From a virus, in the IMG/VR virus record IMGVR_UViG_3300050821_009885, positions 1-44,752 of that record: a DNA stretch of 44,752 bases; one strand, 5' to 3'. A program made the translations under genes and the position numbers. The notes below the pieces were generated by a model. The model worked only from the letters and a program-made list of their open reading frames with translations, was not told the DNA's origin and did no database searches. Below, one piece after another: positions 29,216 through 37,564 of the stretch (its first letter is position 1; the number at the start of each line of letters is the position of its first letter).

Positions 29216-29261
29216 TCCCCTGGCCCTACCCGTTCCCTCGGCCTGCCCCACGGAGGTTTGA
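29165..29261 (+). repeat. Tandem duplication across a gene border (Pro-rich segment plus ribosome site)
   Basis: 29165-29209 and 29218-29261 (offset 53) are related. The first encodes PWPFPFPMPVPPRF at the end of the repeat-protein gene. The second encodes PWPYPFPRPAPRRF at the start of the next gene, in another frame. Many differences are silent Pro third-base changes. Both copies contain GAGGTTTG, so the ribosome site of the downstream gene is duplicated too. Confidence 0.75.
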
Positions 29262-29850
29262 CGTGGACCTAGAACAGTTCTTTCTCACGGTCCAGGACCA
29301 CATCCAGCAGTCCCGCACCATTCTTGGTCAGTCTCCACTCGTGCCGCGCGGAGAGATTCTCGTGGGTCAGGAGCAACTCTCTCAGCAGTGGGACGCGCCC
29401 AACATCATCGTGGTCCCCAAGGGGTTCCGATACGCACCTCCCCGCCACTTCGGCAAGGGGTTCAATCCCAAGCCCCTGTGGTCCTGGTGGCAAGACCTGG
29501 AAATCCACTGCTGGGGGGACGCGGACCCCTCTGGATCGAGCGACATCTTTTCCTTTTCGACCGCTACGGAGCTCTCGCGTCAATTCCTGGTGGCCCTGGC
29601 CTCGGCTGCAGGTGGACCCGCGCGCGTGCAGCCCGGAGGGGCCGAGTGGGGCCAGAAAACCGACGTGAATCGGCAAGGTCGGGTGCTCATCCTGCGCGCG
29701 TCCTTTGAGCGGCACGTCAATCTAGACCCGCCGATCGAGGTCCCGGTCGCAGGTTCGACCACCACGGGCATCGTGATGAGCGTCATCGGGGAGCTGACTT
29801 CTCCGGACGACTCCAGCACCGTCACGGAGGCGACTTTCACTGTTCCTTGA
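29212..29850 (+). CDS. Probable tail terminator/completion protein (212 aa)
   Basis: TTG start at 29212 overlaps the preceding stop (TTGA) after GAGG. A second candidate is GTG at 29263 after GGAGG, which would remove the Pro-rich start. The body LEQFFLTVQDHIQQSRTILGQ...NIIVVPKGFRYAPPRHFGKG...PLWSWWQDLEIHCWGDAD fits proteins placed between connector and sheath genes that cap the tail tube. The role is inferred from position. Since the Pro-rich segment is conserved with mostly silent changes, I favour the TTG start. Confidence 0.6.
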   Translation: MIPWPYPFPRPAPRRFDVDLEQFFLTVQDHIQQSRTILGQSPLVPRGEILVGQEQLSQQWDAPNIIVVPKGFRYAPPRHFGKGFNPKPLWSWWQDLEIHCWGDADPSGSSDIFSFSTATELSRQFLVALASAAGGPARVQPGGAEWGQKTDVNRQGRVLILRASFERHVNLDPPIEVPVAGSTTTGIVMSVIGELTSPDDSSTVTEATFTVP

Positions 29851-29892
29851 GTGTGCCAGGATACTGTGCCAAACTGAGCCGCGAGGTCCGAA

Positions 29893-31401
29893 ATGAGCGC
29901 ACAGGGCGTCAATCTCACCATCCTTGATGACCAGCTCGGCCAGAGCGTCCCTGGAGCCGGACCCACCATCGTCGTCATCGGCTGTAGCTCCGGCAGTACG
30001 GTGGCCAGTTTCGTCCCCTACACCTCGAACAATCCCAGCACCTTCAGCACGAACAGCGGCTACGGACCCGGACCTCGGCTCGCGGCGTTCATGGCGAATC
30101 TGACGGGCAACCCCGTGGAGTTCGTCAAGGTTCCTACCGTTACCACTGGGGTGGCTGGCACGGTCTACGCGGCGACGGGCAACACGTCCGCCACTGTGAT
30201 GACCATCACGGGCAACCCGAATGACGATTACTACCTCGTCGCCAAGTGCACCTTGGCCGGCACCATCGGCACGGGTCCCGTTCAGGTCTCGGTCAGCATC
30301 GATGGGGGCGCCACGTTCCCATACATCACCAACATGGGGACGGCGACGACGATCACCACGGGCAGCGCGCTCACTACGTACACGGGCCTGACGCTCAGCT
30401 TCACGGCTGCATCGATGGTGCTCAACGACTCGTTCTACAGCGTGTGCGCGGCGCCGCTCTGGAATGATGCCGGGGTGCAGTCGGCCCTGACGGCGTGCGC
30501 GGCGCTCAAGTTCCAGGCGTTTCAGGATGTCATGGTCTCGGGCTTGTCGACCGCTTCGGATGCCACGGCTTTCGATGGGTACATGACGACGCTGGCGAAC
30601 ACCAACAAGCGCTTTGCTCGGCTCTTGTGCGCCACGCGCGACATCACGTGGGGCGGATGCTCGACGGAGACCGAAGCGGCGTGGATGACGTCGATTGAGA
30701 ACGCTTACGCGAACGTGTCGAGCCTACGTGTCGGCGTGTGCGCGGGGCACTACCGGTTCATCGACCCCTTCACCCAGTCGCAGCTTCGTAGCTCGCTCCT
30801 CTACGGTGCGGCGAGCCGCGATGCGGACGTGGCGATTCAGATCGACTTGGGGCAGGTCTCGAGCGGTGCGCTCCAAAATCTCGTGCTCCCCACGAGCGCG
30901 GACACCTTTGCCAACGGTCAGTTCGTCTACCACGACGAGGACGCGAATCCGGGCCTGAACGCCGCGCGGTTCCTGGCGGCTTGGCAGATCGTGGGGCTGC
31001 CGGGCGTCTACATCATGAACCCGAACTTGATGTGTCCCCCTGGTTCGGACTTCAACTGGCTGCAGCATGGGCACGTGATCGACAGCGCGTGCACCATCGC
31101 GTACGCGTACTTCATCAACCTGCTGTCTTCGGCTGTCCGGGTAAGCGCAAAGACCGGATACATACTCCCGCAGGACCGAGCGCGCATCCAGGGCGGCTGT
31201 CAGATTCAGCTCAACAACAACCTCGTGGACCCTGGCGCCGTGAGTGCGGCTACCGTCATCGTCTCGGGTACGGACAACATCCTGAGCACGGCGACGCTTA
31301 CCGTGAGCATCCAGGTGGTGCCTCTCGGGTACCTCAAGAGCATCAACGTCACGATCGCGTTTCTCAACCCGGCGCTCGTCGCCGTTCAACAGGCGGCCTA
31401 A
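29893..31401 (+). CDS. Tail sheath protein (502 aa)
   Basis: Preceded by GAGGTCCGAA. The N-terminus GVNLTILDDQLGQSVPGAGPTIVVIGCSS is the usual opening strand. After a variable beta-rich insert (about 80-190), the C-terminal half has LPGVYIMNPNLMCPPGSDFNWLQHGHVIDSACTIAYAYFINLLSSAV...LSIQVVPLGYLKSINVTIAFLNP-type features: a helix exposing the contractile core and a final strand exchanged between subunits. It contracts to drive the tube through the cell envelope. The tube gene follows 3 bases later. Sheath presence fixes the phage as a myovirus. Confidence 0.75.
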   Translation: MSAQGVNLTILDDQLGQSVPGAGPTIVVIGCSSGSTVASFVPYTSNNPSTFSTNSGYGPGPRLAAFMANLTGNPVEFVKVPTVTTGVAGTVYAATGNTSATVMTITGNPNDDYYLVAKCTLAGTIGTGPVQVSVSIDGGATFPYITNMGTATTITTGSALTTYTGLTLSFTAASMVLNDSFYSVCAAPLWNDAGVQSALTACAALKFQAFQDVMVSGLSTASDATAFDGYMTTLANTNKRFARLLCATRDITWGGCSTETEAAWMTSIENAYANVSSLRVGVCAGHYRFIDPFTQSQLRSSLLYGAASRDADVAIQIDLGQVSSGALQNLVLPTSADTFANGQFVYHDEDANPGLNAARFLAAWQIVGLPGVYIMNPNLMCPPGSDFNWLQHGHVIDSACTIAYAYFINLLSSAVRVSAKTGYILPQDRARIQGGCQIQLNNNLVDPGAVSAATVIVSGTDNILSTATLTVSIQVVPLGYLKSINVTIAFLNPALVAVQQAA

Positions 31402-31404
31402 CCG

Positions 31405-31869
31405 ATGCCCGTGACCGAGCTCATTCCGGGTCAGTCCTTCGCGTTCTCGCAGATCGAGACCTACCAGCCGCTCCCCATCGCGGGCATCAAGCGGCTTGCG
31501 TACAAGGACAACCTGACCCGCAAGCCGGTGCGCGGAACGCAGTCGGTGCAGATTGGGTTGACGCGAGGCCAGTACGAAGCGAGCGGCGAAATCGAGGTCT
31601 ACCTGCGAACGGCAGTGCTGACGTTCTTCCTGAACCCCGCACTTCGGATGATTCCATTCCCGCTCACCGTGACCTACGGCCCCAATGGCGACGGGCTTGT
31701 CACGGTGGACATCATCCCGCAGGTTTTGATCGGCGACATCGATGCCGACCAGCCGGAAGGAGACGAGGCCCTCACGCGCAAGTTTGAGCTCATCATCCCG
31801 AATCAGATTCTCTGGAACGGGATTCCGAGCATCGTCGACAGCGGATTCGGACTGATTGCCATTGCGTAA
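31405..31869 (+). CDS. Tail tube protein (154 aa)
   Basis: Directly after the sheath gene. Predicted beta-barrel with one internal helix (LTFFLNPALRMIPFPLTVTYGPNGDGLVTVDIIPQVLIGD). Length and position fit tail tube proteins of contractile-tail phages, which stack as hexameric rings inside the sheath. Assignment by context and general pattern. Confidence 0.65.
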   Translation: MPVTELIPGQSFAFSQIETYQPLPIAGIKRLAYKDNLTRKPVRGTQSVQIGLTRGQYEASGEIEVYLRTAVLTFFLNPALRMIPFPLTVTYGPNGDGLVTVDIIPQVLIGDIDADQPEGDEALTRKFELIIPNQILWNGIPSIVDSGFGLIAIA

Positions 31870-31928
31870 AGTGACCCGGCGGTGTGACGAGCACCCCGGG
31901 TCCGGACCGCACAAGGAGGAATGCGATC

Positions 31929-32258
31929 GTGGATGAGATTAGCAAGAGACTCGAAGCCGCGCAGGCTGCAAATCCAGGCAAACGACTGTACGTGGTCGAT
32001 AGCCCCGCGGGAGTGCTGATCCTCGGCCGTCCGAGCCGAGCGAACTACCTGCTATACCTCGCGATGGCCATGAGCGATGACGCCACCGAAAAGGTCAACG
32101 CGCGCGAGACCATCCTGAAGGCATGCGCCGTGGACCCTCCCGTCGAGGCGTACGGTGCGCTGCTGGAAGAGTACCCTGGTCTGCCGGGTAACCCGGACGT
32201 GCTGGCAGCCATCAGCAAGGCTGCGGGGGTCGCGAAAGACACGCTCGCAAAAAAATAA
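31929..32258 (+). CDS. Tail assembly chaperone, short form (109 aa)
   Basis: The GTG at 31929 follows AAGGAGG (31913-31919) with a 9-base gap and is preferred over an upstream GTG at 31884. The product MDEISKRLEAAQAANPGKRLYVVDSP... is helical and ends DTLAKK at a slippery run of seven A residues. Its place between tube and tape measure, and the frameshift at the end, mark it as the gpG-type chaperone that holds the tape measure during tail assembly. Confidence 0.75.
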   Translation: MDEISKRLEAAQAANPGKRLYVVDSPAGVLILGRPSRANYLLYLAMAMSDDATEKVNARETILKACAVDPPVEAYGALLEEYPGLPGNPDVLAAISKAAGVAKDTLAKK

Positions 32259-32440
32259 AGGGCGCTCGGAAGCGTTTCCGGGCCGATAGCTGGTACGCGT
32301 CGAGGTGCTACGTGGCCATGTTCCGCGGCGATGACTCGGTGGAGGCCGAGGTAGCGGCTGAACAGCTGCACGAATACCTGCTAAACTCCGTGGCGTGGAT
32401 GAAGGCAGACGTCAAGGCCCGCAGCCGTAGGAGCAAGTAG
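31929..32440 (+). CDS. Tail assembly chaperone, -1 frameshift product (about 170 aa)
   Basis: After a -1 slip at the A-run, reading continues ATA AAG GGC and gives KGARKRFRADSWYASRCYVAMFRG...LLNSVAWMKADVKARSRRSK, stopping at 32438-32440. This extension has good composition and fills the whole space up to the tape measure start (32442). It has no start codon of its own near its beginning. It matches the gpGT-type long form that binds the tape measure and recruits tube subunits. Confidence 0.75.
32249..32277 (+). promoter_or_regulatory. Programmed -1 frameshift signal: A_AAA_AAA and hairpin
   Basis: Seven A residues (32249-32255) are in the correct phase for tandem -1 slippage of two Lys tRNAs (GCA AAA AAA TAA). 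Seven bases on, CGCT (32263-32266) pairs with AGCG (32271-32274) around CGGA, extended by three G.U pairs. This is the standard slippery site plus hairpin, placed one codon before the zero-frame stop. Confidence 0.75.
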
Positions 32441-32441
32441 C

Positions 32442-34088
32442 GTGGAAGGCTTCGAGTACGAGACCAAGCTCGAAGACGGGATGAGCGGGCCCGCGCGCGA
32501 AGAGGTGCGCGCTCTCAAAGAGCTCGCGGGCGCTGTGGGCGTGACGGCCAAGGAGCTGAAGAAGCTCCAGGACGCCAATAAGCGAGAGTCAGGAGAGTCG
32601 CTGGGGCTCGAGACGGCCAAGCACCTCGGACTAGCCTTCACGGGTGCGCAGCTCCTGGCGCGAGGGCTGGAGTCCGTGGGAGAGGCGGCCATTGGGGCCG
32701 CGGAGAAGATCGGCGACATCGGTCTCGAGGCCACCAAGTTCGCCATCGAAGCGGCCGAGTTTCGAGACAACACCATCCTGGCTTATGCCGCGGTGCAGGG
32801 AACCGCTGAGGAAGGCGAGGCCACATTCAAGCAGCTCGATCGCATCGCGGGCCAGTTCCACATGCCGGCCAAGCAGGCGCACCAACTTGCGCGCGATCTG
32901 ATGCTTCAGGGGCTCGACGATACGAAGCTCATCGGAGCCAGCATCGAGGCCACCGCGGCCCTGATGCGCACGGGCCAAGTCCAAGGAGCGCAGAAACTCC
33001 AGAGCATCATCGAAAAGTCCCTTGCGTCTGGACACTTCGACGCGGGCAAGGGGCTCGCTGGGAGCAAGAAGGGGGCAGCATCGGGTCGAGCGCTCGCTGG
33101 ACTCGGCGTGCACCTGCCGGAGCTACTGCAGGACTTGGCCAAGCGCACGGGTCAATCCGTGGCGCAAGTACAGGCCCAGCTCAAGGCTGGGAAGATCTCG
33201 ACCGAAGTAGGCGTGGCCGCGCTGGTCGATGCCATCAACACGGGCATCATTGGTAAAACCGCGGCAGCCAAGTACGACATCCGGGACTTTACGACGGATG
33301 CGAGCAATTTCTTCACGCGGATGGTGCAGGAGATCAACCTCAAGCCGCTCGAAGCGTCCTTCAAAGACATCGCCACCGTGCTCGGGTTCGTGGCGAACCG
33401 CAAGGACGGCGTGCAGGGCGTGTTTCAGACCATCGTGGACTGGACGGGGAAGGCCATCGAAAGCGCTCTGCTCCTGGGTTTGGACTTTGAGATTGCATTC
33501 TTGAAGGTGGAGATCGCCCTCATCCCGGTCGAGAAGGCTTTCGAAAGCATCGAGGATGCGATCAAGGGCGTCATCGACTGGCTCGGGCTGGCTGGTCAGT
33601 CGATGATCGAGTTCAGCAAGACCATCCCCGGCGTTGGATCGCTGGTGAAGTCCGGCGAAGCTGCTGCGCCCACGCGGCATCAAATATCATGGGATGAAGC
33701 GCTCCTTGCTCCTATCGGTCTCGGGGGCATCATCGAGGGTGCGCGCATCTCGACGGAAAACAGCGCTCGCGACATGGGCCTAGACATGGGCAAGCAGGCC
33801 GTTGCGGGTGCTCGAGATGGCGCGGATGCGCACTCGCCGTCCGACGAGATGAAGACGCTAGGCAAGGACATGTCCGATGGCCTGGGGATTGGCTTCTCCG
33901 CATCGAGCGTGACGCAATCGATGCGCGGTGGCATCTCCGGAGCGGAAGGCAGCGGAGGCGGGCACTCGTTCTCTTTCAGCATGGGTGACATCCACGCTCC
34001 GCACGCCAATAGCCAGGAGGTCGCTTCGCTGGTCGCCTCGCAGGTGGAGGACGCCTTCGAGCGCTTCGCGCTGGAGCTCGGACGATGA
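32442..34088 (+). CDS. Tape measure protein (548 aa)
   Basis: GTG start one base after the frameshift product stops. Long alternating helices (VRALKELAGAVGVTAKELKKLQDANKRES) and hydrophobic helical segments (about 325-385), then the HSPSDEMKTLGKDMSDGLGIGF motif (about 470), which is typical of tape measure C-termini. It sets tail length and is ejected with the DNA. At 548 residues the tail should be short, by the rule of about 0.15 nm per residue (roughly 80 nm). Ends in ATGA overlap with the next gene. Confidence 0.82.
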   Translation: MEGFEYETKLEDGMSGPAREEVRALKELAGAVGVTAKELKKLQDANKRESGESLGLETAKHLGLAFTGAQLLARGLESVGEAAIGAAEKIGDIGLEATKFAIEAAEFRDNTILAYAAVQGTAEEGEATFKQLDRIAGQFHMPAKQAHQLARDLMLQGLDDTKLIGASIEATAALMRTGQVQGAQKLQSIIEKSLASGHFDAGKGLAGSKKGAASGRALAGLGVHLPELLQDLAKRTGQSVAQVQAQLKAGKISTEVGVAALVDAINTGIIGKTAAAKYDIRDFTTDASNFFTRMVQEINLKPLEASFKDIATVLGFVANRKDGVQGVFQTIVDWTGKAIESALLLGLDFEIAFLKVEIALIPVEKAFESIEDAIKGVIDWLGLAGQSMIEFSKTIPGVGSLVKSGEAAAPTRHQISWDEALLAPIGLGGIIEGARISTENSARDMGLDMGKQAVAGARDGADAHSPSDEMKTLGKDMSDGLGIGFSASSVTQSMRGGISGAEGSGGGHSFSFSMGDIHAPHANSQEVASLVASQVEDAFERFALELGR

Positions 34089-34786
34089 CACTCTTCGGTG
34101 GCAGCTCGAGCCCGTGGAACGTTCCGAGCGCGTGGGACTCGATTCAGATTGGGGGCGTGGTCTACGGCACCGCGGACCCGCCTACGACCACGCTGCAGAC
34201 GCAAGAAGTGGCCGCTGGCCTCACGATCCAAAACGTGCCGACGACGCAGTTTCTCCCGGTGGGTGGCAAGGTGCGTATCCGTGGAGCCGAGCGATTCTAC
34301 AAGATCGACATCAAGAACCCGCCCGGGAGCGACGGGTGGGTGATGACCTACCGCGGCATTGAGCCGAAACGGTTTGAGATCGACTTCTTTATCTGGACTC
34401 GGGCTCAGTACGACTACTTCACAGGCAGCGTCATCCCGGCCATCTACTACTCGGGTACCAAGAAACAGGTTCAAGCGTTGCAGGTGTTTCACCCGGCGCT
34501 ATCGGCCGTGAACATCACACAAATCTTCATCAACAGCATCGGGGCCATCGAGCAGATCAGCGATGACCTGATGTTCCGTTGCACCGTCAAGTGCAGCGAG
34601 TACCTGAACCCGCCGCCTCTGAACACGACGACGACCCCCCTCGGTGCGAAGGTCACGGCACCTGCGGTCAACCCGGGCGCGCAGCCTCCGAGTGCGGTCA
34701 ATCAGCGGCTCAACATCATCGCGCGGCTCAAGTTTCAGGCGGCTGCCGGGGGAGCTATTCCGCCGAACTTCTCTGGGCCCATCTGA
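34085..34786 (+). CDS. Baseplate or tail hub-associated protein (233 aa)
   Basis: Follows the tape measure with ATGA overlap. The central part (RIRGAERFYKIDIKNPPGSDGWVMTYRGIEPKRFEIDFFIWTRAQYDYF) resembles proteins that link tape measure and hub in contractile tails. The C-terminus is Pro/Thr/Asn-rich. Function by position only. Confidence 0.55.
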   Translation: MTLFGGSSSPWNVPSAWDSIQIGGVVYGTADPPTTTLQTQEVAAGLTIQNVPTTQFLPVGGKVRIRGAERFYKIDIKNPPGSDGWVMTYRGIEPKRFEIDFFIWTRAQYDYFTGSVIPAIYYSGTKKQVQALQVFHPALSAVNITQIFINSIGAIEQISDDLMFRCTVKCSEYLNPPPLNTTTTPLGAKVTAPAVNPGAQPPSAVNQRLNIIARLKFQAAAGGAIPPNFSGPI

Positions 34787-35922
34787 TGGCATTCGCCACG
34801 CTTTCCGGCATCGACGTCTACAAGGGCCGCATCACGTGGCCCTATGCGGGCATCTGGCACGCGGACCTCGTGCTCGCGACGGCCACGGACATCGCCGGGC
34901 CTCAGGTATTGCTCTTCGCTGGGCAGCCGTGGGTCTGCGCCGTGGTGCGTGCCGTGGACTTCGCCGGGGAGCGCGGAGTGCGTGTGGTGGGTGGTGCGGG
35001 AGGGTGGCGCAAAACGATTCCGGCCAAACAATATGGCCAAGGAGTGGTGACGACGCTGCATGTACTGACGGACGCGGCGCTTGCGGCGAAAGAAATCCCG
35101 CCCGTGCTGGGGCCACTGGTCCCGCTGACGGTGGGATCGGGCTACTGCCGGCCGAGCGATGCTGCCTCGTACGTGCTCCAAGAGTTTCTTGGCGACGGGT
35201 GGTGGGTGGACAGCACCGGGACCGTACAGACGATTCCCAGGCCGCCTACGCCCATCGTGAGCCCGTTCTCCGCGCTCGCCGTCAAGGGCGCCGAGGGTCG
35301 CTACGAGATCGGGACCGAAAGCCCGAACGATTGGCTCCCGGGTGCCATGTTCGCGGGCCCCACGGTGAGCGGAACTGTGAACCGGGCGGAACACACCTTG
35401 ACCCAAAACACACTCCGCACTGAGGTGCTGGTCGGGACTACTGCCACGGACCGATTCCGCGCTTCTCAGGAGGCCATCCTGGCGGGATTCCTGACGTCGC
35501 AGGCAGCGTACGCCCGGTGGGAGTATCGCGTCGCTGGCGTGACGCCAGGGCCCCCTGTGACGGTTTCCGGGACGCCCGTCGATCCGGTTCGATGTCCGTT
35601 TGGCCCACTGGCCAACATCACGCTCTGGCCGGGCCCTGACGGCGGGTACTCCATTCCCGCACCCGGCAGCTTGGTCCTGGTTGAGTTCCACGATGGGAAT
35701 GTGGCCAAGCCGGCGGTGTGCGGACTCGATCCCAGCGTACCGGCCACGCTGACCACTTTGGGAGGTGGAACGATTCCGCTGGCTCGTGTGGGAGATACGG
35801 TCACCATCAGCATCACCCAGTTTGGAGCCGCGGGCGCTGCCAACGGAGCCGGAGCCGTAACGACCACCGCGCCAATGCAGGGGACCATTACGAGCGGTAG
35901 CGCTACAGTGGTGACGTCATGA
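34786..35922 (+). CDS. Baseplate hub/spike protein with OB-like domain (378 aa)
   Basis: ATG at 34786 shares one base with the preceding stop. Residues 1-260 are a mixed alpha/beta hub-like part. From about 265, VTVSGTPVDPVRCPFGPLANITLWPGPDGGYSIPAPGSLVLVEFHDGNVAKPAVCGLDP matches the OB-fold of gpV/gp45-type spikes (PxxGxxVLVEFxDGxxxxPxVxG). The tail end has Ser/Thr/Gly repeats. It likely forms the central hub and membrane-piercing spike at the tail tip. Confidence 0.65.
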   Translation: MAFATLSGIDVYKGRITWPYAGIWHADLVLATATDIAGPQVLLFAGQPWVCAVVRAVDFAGERGVRVVGGAGGWRKTIPAKQYGQGVVTTLHVLTDAALAAKEIPPVLGPLVPLTVGSGYCRPSDAASYVLQEFLGDGWWVDSTGTVQTIPRPPTPIVSPFSALAVKGAEGRYEIGTESPNDWLPGAMFAGPTVSGTVNRAEHTLTQNTLRTEVLVGTTATDRFRASQEAILAGFLTSQAAYARWEYRVAGVTPGPPVTVSGTPVDPVRCPFGPLANITLWPGPDGGYSIPAPGSLVLVEFHDGNVAKPAVCGLDPSVPATLTTLGGGTIPLARVGDTVTISITQFGAAGAANGAGAVTTTAPMQGTITSGSATVVTS

Positions 35923-36353
35923 CTCAGCCCAGTAACCCGTGGGGTACGGACCTGTGGATCGGCCCAAACGCGCAAGGCGTGCTGGACCTCGATCCGTCCG
36001 GTCGCACGGTTTCGGGACTCGCTGTGCTCGTGCAATCCGTCCTGATGCGTCAGACGACACCCACCGGGAGCCTCATTGGAGCTCCGGACGAGTGCTTCGA
36101 CATCCGTGGATTTGTGTCATCCGGTATGACGGCCACACAGATTCAGAGCCTCCAGAGCTTAATCCAGAGCCAGCTCCTGCGAGACCAGCGCATCACGTCG
36201 GCCAGTGTGCAGGCGTCTTTCAACTTCGCCACGTCCACATTGACCGTTCAGGAGCAGGTCCAATCAGGCCTTGGGCCCTTCACGCTGACGCTCTCGGTCG
36301 GTCAGGCCAGTGCGCTTAGCGTCAACGTCCTTTATGCGGGAGGCAGCACGTGA
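35919..36353 (+). CDS. Baseplate wedge protein, gp25-like
   Basis: 144 residues. LDLDPSGRTVSGLAVLVQSVLMRQTTPTGSLIGAPDECFDIRGFVSSGMTATQIQSLQSLIQSQLLRDQRITSASVQASFNFATSTLTVQEQV fits the gp25/W family: a helix, an Lxxxxx.G...F...DYG-like segment, and a final beta sheet. In contractile tails gp25 starts sheath assembly. ATGA overlaps to the spike gene and to baseplate J support the identity. Confidence 0.72.
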   Translation: MTQPSNPWGTDLWIGPNAQGVLDLDPSGRTVSGLAVLVQSVLMRQTTPTGSLIGAPDECFDIRGFVSSGMTATQIQSLQSLIQSQLLRDQRITSASVQASFNFATSTLTVQEQVQSGLGPFTLTLSVGQASALSVNVLYAGGST

Positions 36354-37564
36354 CCACGGACCTAAGCACCCTGGTCGTAGCCTCCACGCCGGAGGAGATT
36401 CTCACCCTCGAACTGGCGATCTGCACCACCCTGGGCCTGCCCACCACCGCTTGGCAGCCGGTGCAGGCGGTGCCGGCCCTGCTGAACGTCAACGCCACGA
36501 TTGCCGCGGACTACTCGAGCACGGTCGCCTTCCTAGCCCAGGGTGGATACGCGTCGCTGGCTGCCCTGATGGTGGACGGCAACGGAAATCCCATCACGAC
36601 ATGGATGGATCTGCGCGGCCAAGACCAGTACGGCCTCGTCCGCGTCGCAGCATCATTCGCGGCGGGAGGCGTGCCTCTATCCAACTCCACGGGCAACACG
36701 TACCCGTACGCGCCCAACAACCCGCTGCACTTTCAGAATCCCATCAGCGGAGCCACGTACACCAGCACGGGCAGTGGGAACGTGACGCCAGGTCCCAGCA
36801 CGGTGCAGGTGCAAGCCGACGTCGCGGGCTCGACCAGCACCACGGGTGCGGGCATCACGCTGGTCATGACCACACCGCTCAATGGTGTGACGGTCAATCC
36901 GCTGACGTCTTCTCTCGTGGGCACCGACGCCGAGAGCAATGCGGCTTACCTGTCCCGATGCCAGGGGAAACTAGCAAACATCAGTCCGAACGGGGCTGCG
37001 CAGGCGTACGCGTATCTCGCGGGCAGCATCCCACAGGGGACTCCCAGCACGGTCTACCCGTACGCTGTTAGTGCGCCCATCACCCGCGTGGGCATCTCGA
37101 CCGGTGTCGGCACCGGATACGTGCTCGTGACCTGTGCCAATGCGACGGGTGCGCCACCGGCTGGCGATGTGTCCGTGGTCAACGCCGTGATTCAGTCGCA
37201 GTGCGTCCCTTTGGGCGTGCTCGCGCAGGTCCAGGGCGCCACGAATTTCACGGTCAACGTGGCGTACACCGTGTTTGTCAAGACTTCGGCAGGGCTCACC
37301 ACAGCGCAGGTCACGACGAACATCGCGGACGCTCTGGCTAACCTGTTTGCGAGCTTCCCGATCGGCGGATACAACAGCGGCCTGCCGGGAGGTGCGAACT
37401 ACGTACCGTTGGCCCTGGTGAGCGATGCCATCATGAACGCCAACGCGGGCACCATCGACTGTCTCGTGTCTCTGAACGGAGCGTTGCTCGATCTCGCCCT
37501 GTCTCCCATCAACGTGGCCATCCTGAACATCAGCGGCGCTGCGGTGGTGTCGGTGCCTGGATGA
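36350..37564 (+). CDS. Baseplate protein J-like (wedge)
   Basis: GTG start at 36350; 404 residues. Helical N-terminus, then beta-rich sequence including ANNPLHFQNPISGATYTSTGSGNVTPGPSTVQVQADVAGSTSTTGAGITLVMTTPLNGVTVNP and LVGTDAESNAAYLSRCQGKLANISPNGAAQAYAYLAGS. This is the characteristic G.D.Es...yR.R......P.G...dY motif of J-type wedges. The C-terminal half closes the ring around the hub. Confidence 0.82.
   Translation: MTTDLSTLVVASTPEEILTLELAICTTLGLPTTAWQPVQAVPALLNVNATIAADYSSTVAFLAQGGYASLAALMVDGNGNPITTWMDLRGQDQYGLVRVAASFAAGGVPLSNSTGNTYPYAPNNPLHFQNPISGATYTSTGSGNVTPGPSTVQVQADVAGSTSTTGAGITLVMTTPLNGVTVNPLTSSLVGTDAESNAAYLSRCQGKLANISPNGAAQAYAYLAGSIPQGTPSTVYPYAVSAPITRVGISTGVGTGYVLVTCANATGAPPAGDVSVVNAVIQSQCVPLGVLAQVQGATNFTVNVAYTVFVKTSAGLTTAQVTTNIADALANLFASFPIGGYNSGLPGGANYVPLALVSDAIMNANAGTIDCLVSLNGALLDLALSPINVAILNISGAAVVSVPG

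Noticed and set aside
30724-31914. Long minus-strand open frame opposite the sheath and tube genes
   Set aside because: Composition typical of a high-GC shadow frame; the plus-strand genes are clear and coupled.
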